A DNA stretch of 64,000 nt from Puia dinghuensis (GTDB taxonomy: Bacteria; Bacteroidota; Bacteroidia; Chitinophagales; Chitinophagaceae), in NCBI RefSeq assembly GCF_014642875.1, contig NZ_BMJC01000001.1:725335-789334 (forward strand). The letters are read 5' to 3'. A model generated the notes under the pieces. The model had not been told where the DNA came from and did no database searches. It saw nothing but the letters and a program-made list of their open reading frames with translations. Shown piece after piece: positions 24,497-32,969 of the stretch. The position numbers were made by a program, and so were the translations under genes. Numbering within the stretch: the first letter of the stretch is position 1; each line of letters opens with the position of its first letter.

Positions 24497-25036
24497 TTAT
24501 TGCTTCTTCGCCAGGACGGTGAGGTTCACGATCAGGCTGTTGGAGATGGTGCTGGAACCACCCACCTCGAAATCCCGCCGGTTGATGGTAAAGCTGCCCT
24601 TGAACAGATAGTCATCCCCATCGGGGGTTGCATCGAAAGGAAAGGAGATGTCCTTTGTCTTATCCTTGATCGTTAGTTTACCATTGAAGGTATAGTGACC
24701 ATTTCTGTCGGCACCGGAGACCGAGGTCGAGACGATCCGGATACGCGGATATTTCTCCACGTCGAAGTAGGATGCTGCCTTCAGGTGGCTGTCCCGCATG
24801 TCATTGTCCGTATTCACCGAAGCCGCGTTGATGCTGACGTCAAAGCTGTCCTTCTCCGCTTCCTTTGCATCGAACCTGATGCTGCCATCCAGCCCGCTGA
24901 AGCTGCCCTTTGTATTGAAGCCAAGATTTTTAATGACAAATTCCACTGACGAACCCTGATCAACAGGTTTATACACCTGGGCAAGGCCGGTGATGGAAAT
25001 CAATACCGCGCCCAAAATTCCAAAGAAATACTTCAT
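24497..25036 (-). CDS. YceI-family periplasmic protein (second copy)
   Basis: A 179-residue protein with a signal peptide (MKYFFGILGAVLISITGLAQ) and a YceI fold: VDQGSSVEFVIKNLGFNTKG, SVNTDNDMRDSHLKAASYFD, FTINRRDFEVGGSST. It is a close paralogue of the 9611-10171 product. Its ATG overlaps the stop of the Crp/Fnr gene by 4 nt (ATGA), so the regulator and YceI are cotranscribed and coupled. It converges on the Fe-S gene with a 68-nt gap. Known YceI proteins bind long isoprenoid lipids; a role beside a quinone-linked oxidoreductase is plausible but unproven. Confidence 0.9.
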   Translation of the reverse strand: MKYFFGILGAVLISITGLAQVYKPVDQGSSVEFVIKNLGFNTKGSFSGLDGSIRFDAKEAEKDSFDVSINAASVNTDNDMRDSHLKAASYFDVEKYPRIRIVSTSVSGADRNGHYTFNGKLTIKDKTKDISFPFDATPDGDDYLFKGSFTINRRDFEVGGSSTISNSLIVNLTVLAKKQ

Positions 25037-25731
25037 GCCTGAACGAGCTTTTGTAGTTTTTTAACATCCAGGAAGCATATCTCCTGGCGATTGTAAGTGA
25101 GGATACCTTCTGTTCCGAGTTCATTGATCATCGTCGTCACCGTCTGGCGGCTGCTGCCGATGAGGCTGGCGATATCTTCATGTGTAAGAAAGTTGGGAAT
25201 GCAGAACCCTTCGGCCGTATTCTCACCCAGGTTTTGTTCCACCAGCTGCCAGAGGAAATGAATGAGGCGGGTCTTTACATCCTTGTTAAGAAGATTGACC
25301 AGCCGGTTCTCGATATTGCGGAGCTTGGCGCCCACCTGTTTGCTGTATTTCAGGGCCAGATCGGGCCGGTTCTTTAAGAGGCGTTCAAAGTCGTCGATAT
25401 TAAAGGCGCAGATGCTGACATCGTTCTTATACGCCTGGGCGAATTCCCCGTGGAGGTTGTTGCGTTCGAGGCTGAACTGCCCGAAGAGCTCTCCCTTCTG
25501 GATGATCTCTTTTACCTTTTCGTTGCCCTCGTCATCGATGTAGCCGATCTTGATAGTCCCTTCCTTTACGAAATATATCTTATTATGATTGTATGCTTCA
25601 AAATAAATATATTCCCCCTTTGGGACTTCAAGGACCGAATGCTCCACCTTCAGCTCTTTATATTCTTCATCGGACAGCTGGCACCATAAATCATAATTGC
25701 GAATCCATAATAGGGTATCGTCCCCGGCCAT
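25033..25731 (-). CDS. Crp/Fnr-family transcriptional regulator
   Basis: A 232-residue protein. The N-terminal cyclic-nucleotide-binding-type barrel (VPKGEYIYFEAYNHNKIYFV, IIQKGELFGQFSLE) lacks the N-terminal cysteine cluster of Fnr, so it does not carry an Fe-S oxygen sensor. A dimer helix follows, then a Crp-type helix-turn-helix: FLTHEDIASLIGSSRQTVTTMINEL in part (residues about 180-205). It is the first gene of a two-gene operon with yceI and is divergent from the CCG-domain subunit gene, so it likely controls its own operon and perhaps the oxidoreductase. The ligand is unknown. Confidence 0.9.
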   Translation of the reverse strand: MAGDDTLLWIRNYDLWCQLSDEEYKELKVEHSVLEVPKGEYIYFEAYNHNKIYFVKEGTIKIGYIDDEGNEKVKEIIQKGELFGQFSLERNNLHGEFAQAYKNDVSICAFNIDDFERLLKNRPDLALKYSKQVGAKLRNIENRLVNLLNKDVKTRLIHFLWQLVEQNLGENTAEGFCIPNFLTHEDIASLIGSSRQTVTTMINELGTEGILTYNRQEICFLDVKKLQKLVQA

Positions 25732-25815
25732 ATCTATAAGTCATTTAGCGATTAAAGTTACGGGTTTCAACCATTTTTTGAGGTAATGCTATAGATTTAC
25801 GAAAAATTTATCGCT

Positions 25816-26595
25816 ATGCAGGTACCTACGATGGCCGAATTGCTGGCAAAAGGGGAAAGTCCGGATATCTTGTTCTGGGTCGGCTGTTCGGGCAGCTATG
25901 ATCAGCGCGCCCAGAAGATCACCAGGGCGTTTGCCACCATACTCGACAAGGTGGGCCTCCGCTATGCGATTTTGGGGAAGGAAGAGATGTGTACGGGCGA
26001 TCCGGCCCGCAGGGCCGGCAACGAATTCATTTTCCAGATGATGGCTTATCAGAATATCCAGACCCTGAACAATTATGGCGTCAAAAAGATCGTCACCACC
26101 TGTCCCCACTGTTTTAACATCCTGCACAATGAATACCCCGAATTAGGGGGCCGGTACGAAGTCATCCATCATACTGTCTTCCTCCAACAGCTTATCGATG
26201 AAGGAAAGATCAGGTTAAAAGAAGACGGCCCTTACAAAGGCAAACGCATAACCTTCCACGACAGTTGTTACCTGGGCCGCGCCAATGATATCTATGAAGC
26301 GCCCCGCAAGGTGCTGGAAGCCCTCGAGGTCGAACTGGTGGAGATGAAACGTTGCCGCAGCAAGGGACTCTGTTGCGGCGCCGGCGGCGCCCAGATGTTC
26401 AAGGAAGAGGAAAAAGGACAGACCCGGGTGAATTTCGAACGCAGCGGCGAGGCCCTGGATACGGGCGCCGGCGTGGTTGCAGCCGCCTGTCCCTTTTGCA
26501 ATACCATGCTGACCGATGGGGTCAAACACGCGGAAAAGGAAGATGCGGTAAAGGTGCTGGATGTAGCCGAACTCATCGCGGCTTCGATCGCCTAG
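25816..26595 (+). CDS. CCG-domain Fe-S oxidoreductase subunit (HdrD/GlpC-like C-half)
   Basis: A 259-residue soluble protein with two cysteine-rich CCG-type domains. The first has EEMCTGDPARR then TTCPHCFNIL. The second has HDSCYLGR, LCCGAGGAQMF and AACPFCNTML. These bind a noncubane [4Fe-4S] cluster in heterodisulfide reductase subunit B and related lactate/glycerol-phosphate dehydrogenase subunits. It is the presumed partner of the 23067-24428 membrane subunit. It is divergent from the Crp/Fnr gene with an 84-nt gap that must contain both promoters. Confidence 0.9.
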   Translation: MQVPTMAELLAKGESPDILFWVGCSGSYDQRAQKITRAFATILDKVGLRYAILGKEEMCTGDPARRAGNEFIFQMMAYQNIQTLNNYGVKKIVTTCPHCFNILHNEYPELGGRYEVIHHTVFLQQLIDEGKIRLKEDGPYKGKRITFHDSCYLGRANDIYEAPRKVLEALEVELVEMKRCRSKGLCCGAGGAQMFKEEEKGQTRVNFERSGEALDTGAGVVAAACPFCNTMLTDGVKHAEKEDAVKVLDVAELIAASIA

Positions 26596-26675
26596 CCGCC
26601 CCTGCTGCCACCGCCCTGCGCATCATGCCCCTGATTGCCCGCCTGAATCCTCCGCCAATTGCTTAATTTTGCATC

Positions 26676-27197
26676 ATGAAAGCACATCATTCCGAACTGA
26701 TACCCGACGATTTTGCGCCGGATTCGCGGGTCTGGATCTACCAGAGCCCCCGGTTGTTCTTCCTGTCCGAGGCCCTGGAGATCGAAAAAATGCTGGAAGC
26801 CTTCGTGGCAGACTGGAAGTCCCATGGTACCCCGGTGAAGGGCTACGCCAACCTGTTCTATGGGCAATTCCTTGTACTGATGGCCGATGAAACAGCCACG
26901 GGTGTCAGCGGGTGCAGCACCGACAGCAGCGTACGCCTTATCAAGGATATCGAACAACGCTTTGGCGTCCCGCTTTTCGACCGGCTGATGCTGGCCTTCC
27001 GGGTAAAGGATAAAGTGGAGATGGTACCCCTGGCGCAATTGCCCTATGCCCTCGAAAATGGGTTCATCACCCCCGACACCCTCTATTTCAACAATACGGT
27101 GCAGACTAAAGTGGAATTGGAGACTAAGTGGCTCATCCCGTTGAAAAATAGCTGGTTGGCAAGCCGCCACCTGAAACCGGCGGAAACCGGAAATTGA
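26676..27197 (+). CDS. Conserved protein of unknown function, 173 aa
   Basis: A soluble protein without signal peptide or membrane helix. It reads DSRVWIYQSPRLFFLSEALE, GYANLFYGQFLVLMADE and TGVSGCSTDSSVRLIKDIEQ. Similar Bacteroidota proteins are sometimes labelled 'ABC transporter ATPase', but no Walker A, Walker B or signature motif is present, so that label should not be used. The conserved SGCSTDSS and the paired aromatic residues suggest a ligand-binding or enzymatic fold not known to me. A -7-like box (TAATTTTG, 26664-26671) lies just before the start, so the transcript may be nearly leaderless. Confidence 0.75.
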   Translation: MKAHHSELIPDDFAPDSRVWIYQSPRLFFLSEALEIEKMLEAFVADWKSHGTPVKGYANLFYGQFLVLMADETATGVSGCSTDSSVRLIKDIEQRFGVPLFDRLMLAFRVKDKVEMVPLAQLPYALENGFITPDTLYFNNTVQTKVELETKWLIPLKNSWLASRHLKPAETGN

Positions 27198-27228
27198 AAA
27201 ATTATTTCATTGAAAGGCACCAACCCCT

Positions 27229-27236
27229 TACATTTG
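27229..27236 (+). promoter_or_regulatory. -7 promoter box of tRNA-Gly
   Basis: TACATTTG matches the Bacteroidota consensus TAnnTTTG exactly and lies 18 nt upstream of the mature tRNA 5' end. A TTG at 27210-27212 could be the -33 element, although the 16-bp spacing is slightly short. Confidence 0.6.
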
Positions 27237-27253
27237 CCTCCCGAACAAAATTT

Positions 27254-27326
27254 GCGGAAGTAGCTCAGTTGGTAGAGCGACAGCTTCCCAAGCTGTAGGT
27301 CGCGGGTTCGAACCTCGTCTTCCGCT
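27254..27326 (+). tRNA. tRNA-Gly, anticodon CCC
   Basis: A 73-nt cloverleaf. The acceptor stem GCGGAAG pairs with CTTCCGC, with T as discriminator base. The D arm is AGCTCAGTTGGTAGAGC, and the anticodon stem ACAGC/GCTGT encloses TTCCCAA (anticodon CCC, reading GGG). The T arm is GCGGGTTCGAACCTCGT. CCA is not encoded. It is a lone tRNA with its own promoter and terminator. Confidence 0.95.
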
Positions 27327-27327
27327 C

Positions 27328-27354
27328 AAAACGCCTCAAGCGAGGCGTTTTTTT
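27328..27354 (+). terminator. Rho-independent terminator of tRNA-Gly
   Basis: The 8-bp stem AACGCCTC / GAGGCGTT with a 4-nt loop (AAGC) and seven T residues directly follows the tRNA. On the other strand it lies 12 nt past the 27366 stop and, preceded by an A run, could also terminate that operon. Confidence 0.9.
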
Positions 27355-27365
27355 ATTCCGGACGA

Positions 27366-29090
27366 TCATCGAATGACTATCACCGTCCCTTTCCTGAATA
27401 CCGGCTGTTTGGTGACGGGATTGAAATACCGCGCCATCCACACGTAGGCGCCGGCTTGCACCCTGACGCCGCGGAATGTCCCGTCCCAGCCCTCGCCGGG
27501 GTTGACGCTGCGGAAGACGAGATCCCCGTAGCGGTCGTAAATATTCAGCTGGAAATTGCTCATTTCACAGGCATGCAGCGGACGGAAGGTATCGTTGTGC
27601 CCGTCGCCGTCAGGAGTAAAAGCATTGGGCAACAACAAATCACAGCCGCATTGGGTAAAGTTGATAGTTGCCGTCAGCGTATCGGTGCCGCAGCCGTTCG
27701 CCGCGACGACGGTATAGATGCCGGGCTGGATGGGATGGTAGACGTCGCTGTGTGTGCTGTCCTGCCAGGCATACGTATCGGCATTGCCTTTCACCTGCAG
27801 CAGAAAGTCTTCTCCATAACAAAGCGTGGTATCCTTTAGCATCGTGACGTCCAGGCTGTCGTCAAACCGCACGGTGACGGTGTCGGTATATATGCATTGC
27901 CCCACCTGTGCGAGCACGGCATATTTCCCCGGCTCATAGACGAAATAGGTGGATTGTCCCGTCTGGTTCTGGTCGTTGCGCTGGGGCGGGATGGCCGTCC
28001 AATTATACGTTCCCTGCCCGAAATCGGCTTTCAACACCAGGGTGCTGCCTTTACAGATGGCCGTGTCGTGGAAGTCGAGGGGTTTATCGTTTCGATAGGT
28101 AACGTTCACGCTGTCAGTGACCTGGCATTGGTTCTTATAGGTGACGAATACCCAATAGTCGCCAGAACTGGTGATCGTGATCAGGCTGTCGGTGGAGCCG
28201 GTATTCCAATCATAGGCCGTCGCGCCGGGAATGGAAGCATTGAGTGTGAACACCTGTTTTGGACAGAGCAGGGTATCTGGTCCCATGTCGAAAGGAGGCG
28301 CCAGTGGCTGGGAATAGGTGATGGACACGGTATCCCTGTAGACGGCACAACCGGGGACAGTGACAACGGCCACGTATACCCCACCGGGATAGTGCGTGAT
28401 CAGCTGATCGCCGGTGAAAGGAAGTACGACGCCATTGAGCAGCCAGGTATACGTGCCGTTCTGCGCCGCGGCGGTGAGCTGCAGGTTGGCGCTGTCGCAC
28501 ATGACATGATCTTTGCCAAGGTCGATCTTTGGCGTATCGCTGGCGAAAACGCCGATGCTGTCGGTGACGCCGCAGCCATTGACGCTGACGGTATAGATGC
28601 CCGATCGGGTGATATGTACCGTATCGGCATGGGTTGTACTGTCATCATTCCAGGTGTAGGTAGCGCCGGGAATGACGGGGCCCCGCAATACCGTATCGGG
28701 GTTCTTGCCACAGACATAGATATCCGGACCAAAATTGAAATTCAGCGGTGTCACGATCGTGATCGTATCGCGGAGAATAATGGTGTCGCTGCCCTGGTAC
28801 CACACGTCGAGCGAAACATAATATTTGCCGGGTGTGGTAAAAACATGCCGGGGATTTTTTGCCGATGAGCTGTCATTATAACCCGAGCCCGGGTCGCCAA
28901 AGTGCCATTCGGTGTAGTCGGGCTTGAAGAAGGTATCCAGCAAAGGGCTCCCGAAGAGAATGGTGCTGCCCGCACACGTAGAGGAATAGTTGATGGTATC
29001 CCTGCCCTTCTGAGCGGATGCCCGCGCCGGAAGCAGCGAGGCCACCGAGGCCAGAAAAAAACCAATGACAAATAAAAGGCGCCGCGACAT
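27366..29090 (-). CDS. PKD-like cell-surface protein with type B (CHU_C) type IX secretion sorting domain
   Basis: A 574-residue secreted protein: signal peptide (1-26, ending ASAQ), then a PKD domain (YTEWHFGDPGSGYNDSSSAK, HVFTTPGKYYVSLDV). About five immunoglobulin-like repeats follow, each with Y-x-W plus a G-x-Y-x-V pattern (GATYTWNDDST, SGIYTVSVNGCG). The end is the gliding-motility-associated C-terminal domain: LLPNAFTPDGDGHNDTF, NIYDRYGDLVF, GWDGT. That domain directs export by the type IX secretion system. It is the last gene of the operon that begins near 32794. It is probably an adhesin or surface structural protein; the ligand is unknown. Confidence 0.9.
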   Translation of the reverse strand: MSRRLLFVIGFFLASVASLLPARASAQKGRDTINYSSTCAGSTILFGSPLLDTFFKPDYTEWHFGDPGSGYNDSSSAKNPRHVFTTPGKYYVSLDVWYQGSDTIILRDTITIVTPLNFNFGPDIYVCGKNPDTVLRGPVIPGATYTWNDDSTTHADTVHITRSGIYTVSVNGCGVTDSIGVFASDTPKIDLGKDHVMCDSANLQLTAAAQNGTYTWLLNGVVLPFTGDQLITHYPGGVYVAVVTVPGCAVYRDTVSITYSQPLAPPFDMGPDTLLCPKQVFTLNASIPGATAYDWNTGSTDSLITITSSGDYWVFVTYKNQCQVTDSVNVTYRNDKPLDFHDTAICKGSTLVLKADFGQGTYNWTAIPPQRNDQNQTGQSTYFVYEPGKYAVLAQVGQCIYTDTVTVRFDDSLDVTMLKDTTLCYGEDFLLQVKGNADTYAWQDSTHSDVYHPIQPGIYTVVAANGCGTDTLTATINFTQCGCDLLLPNAFTPDGDGHNDTFRPLHACEMSNFQLNIYDRYGDLVFRSVNPGEGWDGTFRGVRVQAGAYVWMARYFNPVTKQPVFRKGTVIVIR

Positions 29091-29092
29091 AG

Positions 29093-30655
29093 TTATTGAT
29101 TCACTTTTAACAGTGTCCGCACCTGTTGCAGGGACTGATTTTGCAGCCGGGCGTAATACACGCCGGCAGCCAGTCCGCCCGTATTGACGGTGACCGAATA
29201 CGTTCCCTGGGTATAATCCTGGTCTACTGGCAGCATGATCAGTTTCCCGCCGGTGTCGAACAATTGCAGCAGCGTGTGGCCGCCGTTGGTCTTGAAGGTG
29301 AAAGTCGTGCTGTCGGTGAATGGATTGGGCGCGTTGGAGATAAGGCTGTTGCCCAGGTTGTTGAGATCGGTGTAATTGTTACCACAGGCGCTGTTCTTGA
29401 CAAAGGGCAGATACTGATAATTCTTCAGCAGCATCGTCGTCACATCCGAAGGGGTGACGCAGAACCAGTCCCGAAGGAAGGAGGCATATACCGAGCGGAA
29501 ATCGTATTGCATGGGAATATTGCTTTCCACATTGGTGCCTGTCAGATTGGGGTTCTGTCCGAGGACACCCGTCTGCGCGGAGTTGCCAAAGATGAATACG
29601 GGCTGGGCCGCGCCATGGTCGGTACCCATGCTCCCATTGGAGATGATGCGGCGGCCAAACTCGGAGAAGGTCATTCCCATCACCCGATTGCCGACCCCGA
29701 GATATTTCAGGTCGTTCATAAAAGCAGTGATGGCATCCGAAGTCTGTTTCAGCAGATTGGCGTGCGCCCCGTTGGCGGTATCGCCGGGATTCACCTGGCC
29801 GCCATGCGTGTCGAAGCCGCCGGTACTCACCATGTAGACCTTTGTCCTGAGACCGCCGCCGATGAGCCGGGCTACGGTCTTCAGCTGGGCGGCAAGATCG
29901 TTGTTATCCGGGTAAGGCTGTTGCTGGGTGACTTTTGCCGCTGCGGCTTCGATGACCCCGGCGTACTTGTTGGTTTGTCGCGCGATGGCCCGCAGATAGG
30001 TGAGTTCATTGCCCATCGGCGTATTGGGCTCCGGCTCGGTGATGCCGTTGATAAGATTATAAAACTCGGCATCCGTCGGTACGGCCATCGCCGTATTGCC
30101 GCTGCTGGCCATGAACACGGGTGAGATGACCGATCCGATCTGGATGGCAAGCGGATCAGGCATGTCGGCATTGGGATAGCCCACGGGGAAATTAGTATAG
30201 GTCTGGCCCAGGAAACGCCCGATCCAGCCGGTGTTGAGGTATTGATCCTCGTCCGAGCCCGAGAGCCAGACATCCATAGCCCGGAAATGAGAGCCATCGG
30301 CATCGGGATAACCCACCGCCTGCAGGACGGCTAACTGGTCGTTGTCATACAGTCCCTGAAAACCGGTCATGGCCGGATGGAGGCCGTTCTTGGTATCCTG
30401 CGACAGCCGCAACACCTTCCCTTCCGGGATGGCGATGTTGCTGCGCGCGGCAAAGTAGTCGCCGTAGTTCTGCAGGGGGATGAGGGTGTTGAGTCCGTCA
30501 TTGCCGCCCACCAGCTGTACGAGCACGAGCACATGGTCATTGTCCGTTGCGCCTTGCAGCATATCGAAAAAGGGCAGCCGCGACAGGGCGGTTATTTTAA
30601 AGCCGCCCAGGAAGGTAACCGGCGCTACAGTGCGGATAAAGTCTCTTCTGCGCAT
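29093..30655 (-). CDS. DUF1501 protein with type A type IX secretion sorting domain
   Basis: A 520-residue protein. It starts MRRRDFIRTVAPVTFLGGF, a twin-arginine-like leader. The DUF1501 core follows: VLVQLVGGNDGLNTLIPLQN, FRAMDVWLSGSD, YMVSTGGFDTHGGQ and MTFSEFGRRIISNGSMGTDH. DUF1501 is related to the alkaline phosphatase/sulfatase superfamily. The C-terminal 80 residues (NAPNPFTDSTTF, LQLFDTGGKLI, LAAGVYYARLQ) form a type A sorting domain. The gene is 2 nt from the 29090 gene and 15 nt from the DUF1800 gene, with which DUF1501 is regularly paired in Bacteroidota and Planctomycetes. Function is unknown. Confidence 0.9.
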   Translation of the reverse strand: MRRRDFIRTVAPVTFLGGFKITALSRLPFFDMLQGATDNDHVLVLVQLVGGNDGLNTLIPLQNYGDYFAARSNIAIPEGKVLRLSQDTKNGLHPAMTGFQGLYDNDQLAVLQAVGYPDADGSHFRAMDVWLSGSDEDQYLNTGWIGRFLGQTYTNFPVGYPNADMPDPLAIQIGSVISPVFMASSGNTAMAVPTDAEFYNLINGITEPEPNTPMGNELTYLRAIARQTNKYAGVIEAAAAKVTQQQPYPDNNDLAAQLKTVARLIGGGLRTKVYMVSTGGFDTHGGQVNPGDTANGAHANLLKQTSDAITAFMNDLKYLGVGNRVMGMTFSEFGRRIISNGSMGTDHGAAQPVFIFGNSAQTGVLGQNPNLTGTNVESNIPMQYDFRSVYASFLRDWFCVTPSDVTTMLLKNYQYLPFVKNSACGNNYTDLNNLGNSLISNAPNPFTDSTTFTFKTNGGHTLLQLFDTGGKLIMLPVDQDYTQGTYSVTVNTGGLAAGVYYARLQNQSLQQVRTLLKVNQ

Positions 30656-30670
30656 AAGGATATAGATGGT

Positions 30671-32272
30671 TTACGACAAATGATATTCAGGCAAGTCCAT
30701 GATATACTTGTACAAAGCCCGCAGTTTTGTATCCACAGTGGTAAACGCCGACATATCGGTGGGCGTAGCCACATAGTTGAGCCAGGCATTGGTCCAGTAA
30801 AGATCGTTGGTCAGCCCACCCAGCAGGATGGACTGTTTGATCAGGGTGATCGAGCTGTCCGACAATGGCGGCCGGAGCAGGACGGCAAGCGAGTCGGTGA
30901 TAAGCTTGTTGGGATCCTGCGGAGCCGGTAACGTGCCCGCAAAACCGACGGCGTCGATGCGCAGGGTCGTCCCGTTCATCATATCCCCGGTGCCAATGAG
31001 CAGATCGGTATAGAAATTCCTTTCGGAATAGGTGACGGAATTGATCCATAGCTCGTGATACTGCGGCGCTTCGCGATAGGCATCCCAACCGGCTACCAGG
31101 TCGATGACCATCAGTTCTTGCTGAAGGCTCGCGCTGCGCGTGGAAAGCATGCTCCACACGTTGTACTGGCCTTTGGGGTCCGTAGGGACGGTTAGCTTGT
31201 ATTCCCGGGCCAGACCTGCAAGCAGATCGAGCGGGCTCTTGATGATACAGGCCCCTGAATTCACGAGGTCGTAAAAATGCTGGCTCTTGAACAGGGTGGA
31301 TAATACAGTAGTGATGTTATAATTACTCTGACGGAAGATATCGGCCAGCGGTGTAATGATATTGTTCTCGACGGTGTCGTCGATGACATAATAGACAAAC
31401 CAGTTATACAGTTTGCGGCAGATGAACTTCGCAGACTCCTGGGTAGCGAAGAGCATGGCCAGCAACGTGTCCAGCTCACCGGCCCCTGGCGCACCGGAAT
31501 AGCCCGTGATGACGGTGTTACCATAGAAGGCCGAAAAGGTCTTATTGGTCGTGTCGTGGTTACCTGCCTGGAAGGTATAATTGAAGTTGACATCGACCGT
31601 ATGACCGGTGAGCACCCGCGCGGCAGTGTGTACGTCGTCCTGGATATAGGCCGAGCCCGAACCCTTGCCGATGGTGTAGAGCTCCTGCAACTCCCGGCCA
31701 TAGTTCTCGTTGGGCGCCGTCATGGTATTGGTGTTGCCGTTGAGGAAAATGAGCATGGCCGGGTCGATGGTGATCGCCTTTACCATCTGGGTAAAATTGC
31801 CCAGGGCATATTGCCGCAGGGTCAGATACTGGTTGTACCAGAGTTCGCAGGGGATGTCGGAGACATGCGCCAGCGCATCCATCGCAAAATGGTTATGCCA
31901 GAATAGGGTCATCTTTTCGTGGATGGACCGGCCGCAGTTGAGCAGATTTCCTACCCACCAGGCCTGGAGACTCCGAAGGCGGTTGGTGTTCATCGTGTCA
32001 TCCTGGTAAAGAAGGCCGGTGCCGATCCAGGTCTGATAGGACGCGACGCCGGTGGCATCGGAACCATAGTTATTCAGCGGCTTCGCAACCGGGGGTGCTG
32101 TAGGTTGCAGCAGCTGATCTACCGCTGCCGGCATGGTCAGGTTCTTGAAATAGCCGATGTCCTGTACAGTGGCGCCAAACAGCGTTCTTTTCAGCAGATG
32201 CGCGACCTGGGGAGTGTCCCAGACACCAGTATATTCAGTTAGTCCCAGCGGGCTGCCCGGAAGTTTGTTCAT
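30671..32272 (-). CDS. DUF1800 protein
   Basis: A 533-residue protein of the DUF1800 family: QVAHLLKRTLFGAT at the start, then LQAWWVGNLLNCGRSIHEKM, TLFWHNHFAMD, LYNQ-type LRQYALGNFTQMVKAITIDP and FLNGNTNTMTAPNENYGREL, all hallmarks of the family. No signal peptide is visible at MNKLPGSPLG, although the DUF1501 partner carries one. It ends 15 nt before the DUF1501 start, and a conserved DUF1800-DUF1501 pair is known from many genomes, but the biochemical role is not established. It follows the small lipoprotein gene by 39 nt. Confidence 0.9.
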   Translation of the reverse strand: MNKLPGSPLGLTEYTGVWDTPQVAHLLKRTLFGATVQDIGYFKNLTMPAAVDQLLQPTAPPVAKPLNNYGSDATGVASYQTWIGTGLLYQDDTMNTNRLRSLQAWWVGNLLNCGRSIHEKMTLFWHNHFAMDALAHVSDIPCELWYNQYLTLRQYALGNFTQMVKAITIDPAMLIFLNGNTNTMTAPNENYGRELQELYTIGKGSGSAYIQDDVHTAARVLTGHTVDVNFNYTFQAGNHDTTNKTFSAFYGNTVITGYSGAPGAGELDTLLAMLFATQESAKFICRKLYNWFVYYVIDDTVENNIITPLADIFRQSNYNITTVLSTLFKSQHFYDLVNSGACIIKSPLDLLAGLAREYKLTVPTDPKGQYNVWSMLSTRSASLQQELMVIDLVAGWDAYREAPQYHELWINSVTYSERNFYTDLLIGTGDMMNGTTLRIDAVGFAGTLPAPQDPNKLITDSLAVLLRPPLSDSSITLIKQSILLGGLTNDLYWTNAWLNYVATPTDMSAFTTVDTKLRALYKYIMDLPEYHLS

Positions 32273-32311
32273 GGTATATTGAATTATAGCATTGGCCTGG
32301 TTGTGTCGTCC

Positions 32312-32794
32312 TTATTTCTGAAAAATGGCGATGATGCTGCCATTCGAGAATGTTACGCTGCCGGCGCCACCAGCCACCTTGAACGAAAAGCTGCCGACAA
32401 TGACTCCATTGTATGATTTGGGATATTTGTCGACTTCAACATAGTTGGTGGAATCCTGCGTATTATAATAGACGTTACCCTGCCCGTCGGTGTAGGTAAC
32501 GAGTAGATTGCCGCCGTTGAATCGTCCCGTCGTATCGCCGGGGAGCCGGATGGCAAGGCTTCCTTTCTTGCTGGAGGAATCCGGGTATTCACCGGAGATG
32601 AGCGTAGTATGCGTACTATCGACATCCTGGATATAGACGAGATCGATGGAATAATGGATGAGGGAATCGTTTGCGCTGAAAGTGATGGCGGATTGTGGCG
32701 CAACCTGAACCGCGGGCCCCTGGCTGCTCTTGCTACAGGCAACCAGGACGCAACATAGGAATAAGATAGACTTTAGCGGGAGTCCGTTCTTCAT
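32312..32794 (-). CDS. Small lipoprotein of unknown function, first gene of the DUF1800/DUF1501 operon
   Basis: A 160-residue lipoprotein: MKNGLPLKSILFLCCVLVAC, with the lipobox LVAC and a mature N-terminus CSKSSQG. The mature part looks like a beta-sandwich (AITFSANDSLIHYSIDLVYI, GNVYYNTQDSTNYVEVDKYP, SFSFKVAGGAGSVTFSNG). I recognise no family. I moved the start to the ATG at 32794 because it gives a clean lipobox. It is divergent from the A2M-like gene (175 nt) and precedes DUF1800 by 39 nt. Confidence 0.8.
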   Translation of the reverse strand: MKNGLPLKSILFLCCVLVACSKSSQGPAVQVAPQSAITFSANDSLIHYSIDLVYIQDVDSTHTTLISGEYPDSSSKKGSLAIRLPGDTTGRFNGGNLLVTYTDGQGNVYYNTQDSTNYVEVDKYPKSYNGVIVGSFSFKVAGGAGSVTFSNGSIIAIFQK

Positions 32795-32969
32795 AGTGTT
32801 CTGTTTTGGCCGGTCAGATGAGCACGGTAGTGGCAATTTTCAGGCCAATCGGTCTGCTCGTCCAATTCTGTGGAGAAAGATAGTGGATGCATAGGCAATT
32901 ACTCTTAGATTTTAATCCCCCGTTTGTGTAATTGTTGTTGAAGGTGCATCCAAAGAGGAAACGACCTGT

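Noticed and set aside
26676-27197. ABC transporter ATPase label for the 173-residue protein
   Set aside because: No Walker A, Walker B or signature motif is present, so the label used for homologues is not supported.
27897-28868. 323-codon plus-strand frame across the PKD-like gene
   Set aside because: Antisense shadow of a gene with signal peptide, repeats and sorting domain; no recognisable motif in the translation.
29126-30124. 332-codon plus-strand frame across the DUF1501 gene
   Set aside because: Antisense shadow; the opposite strand holds all the DUF1501 family motifs.
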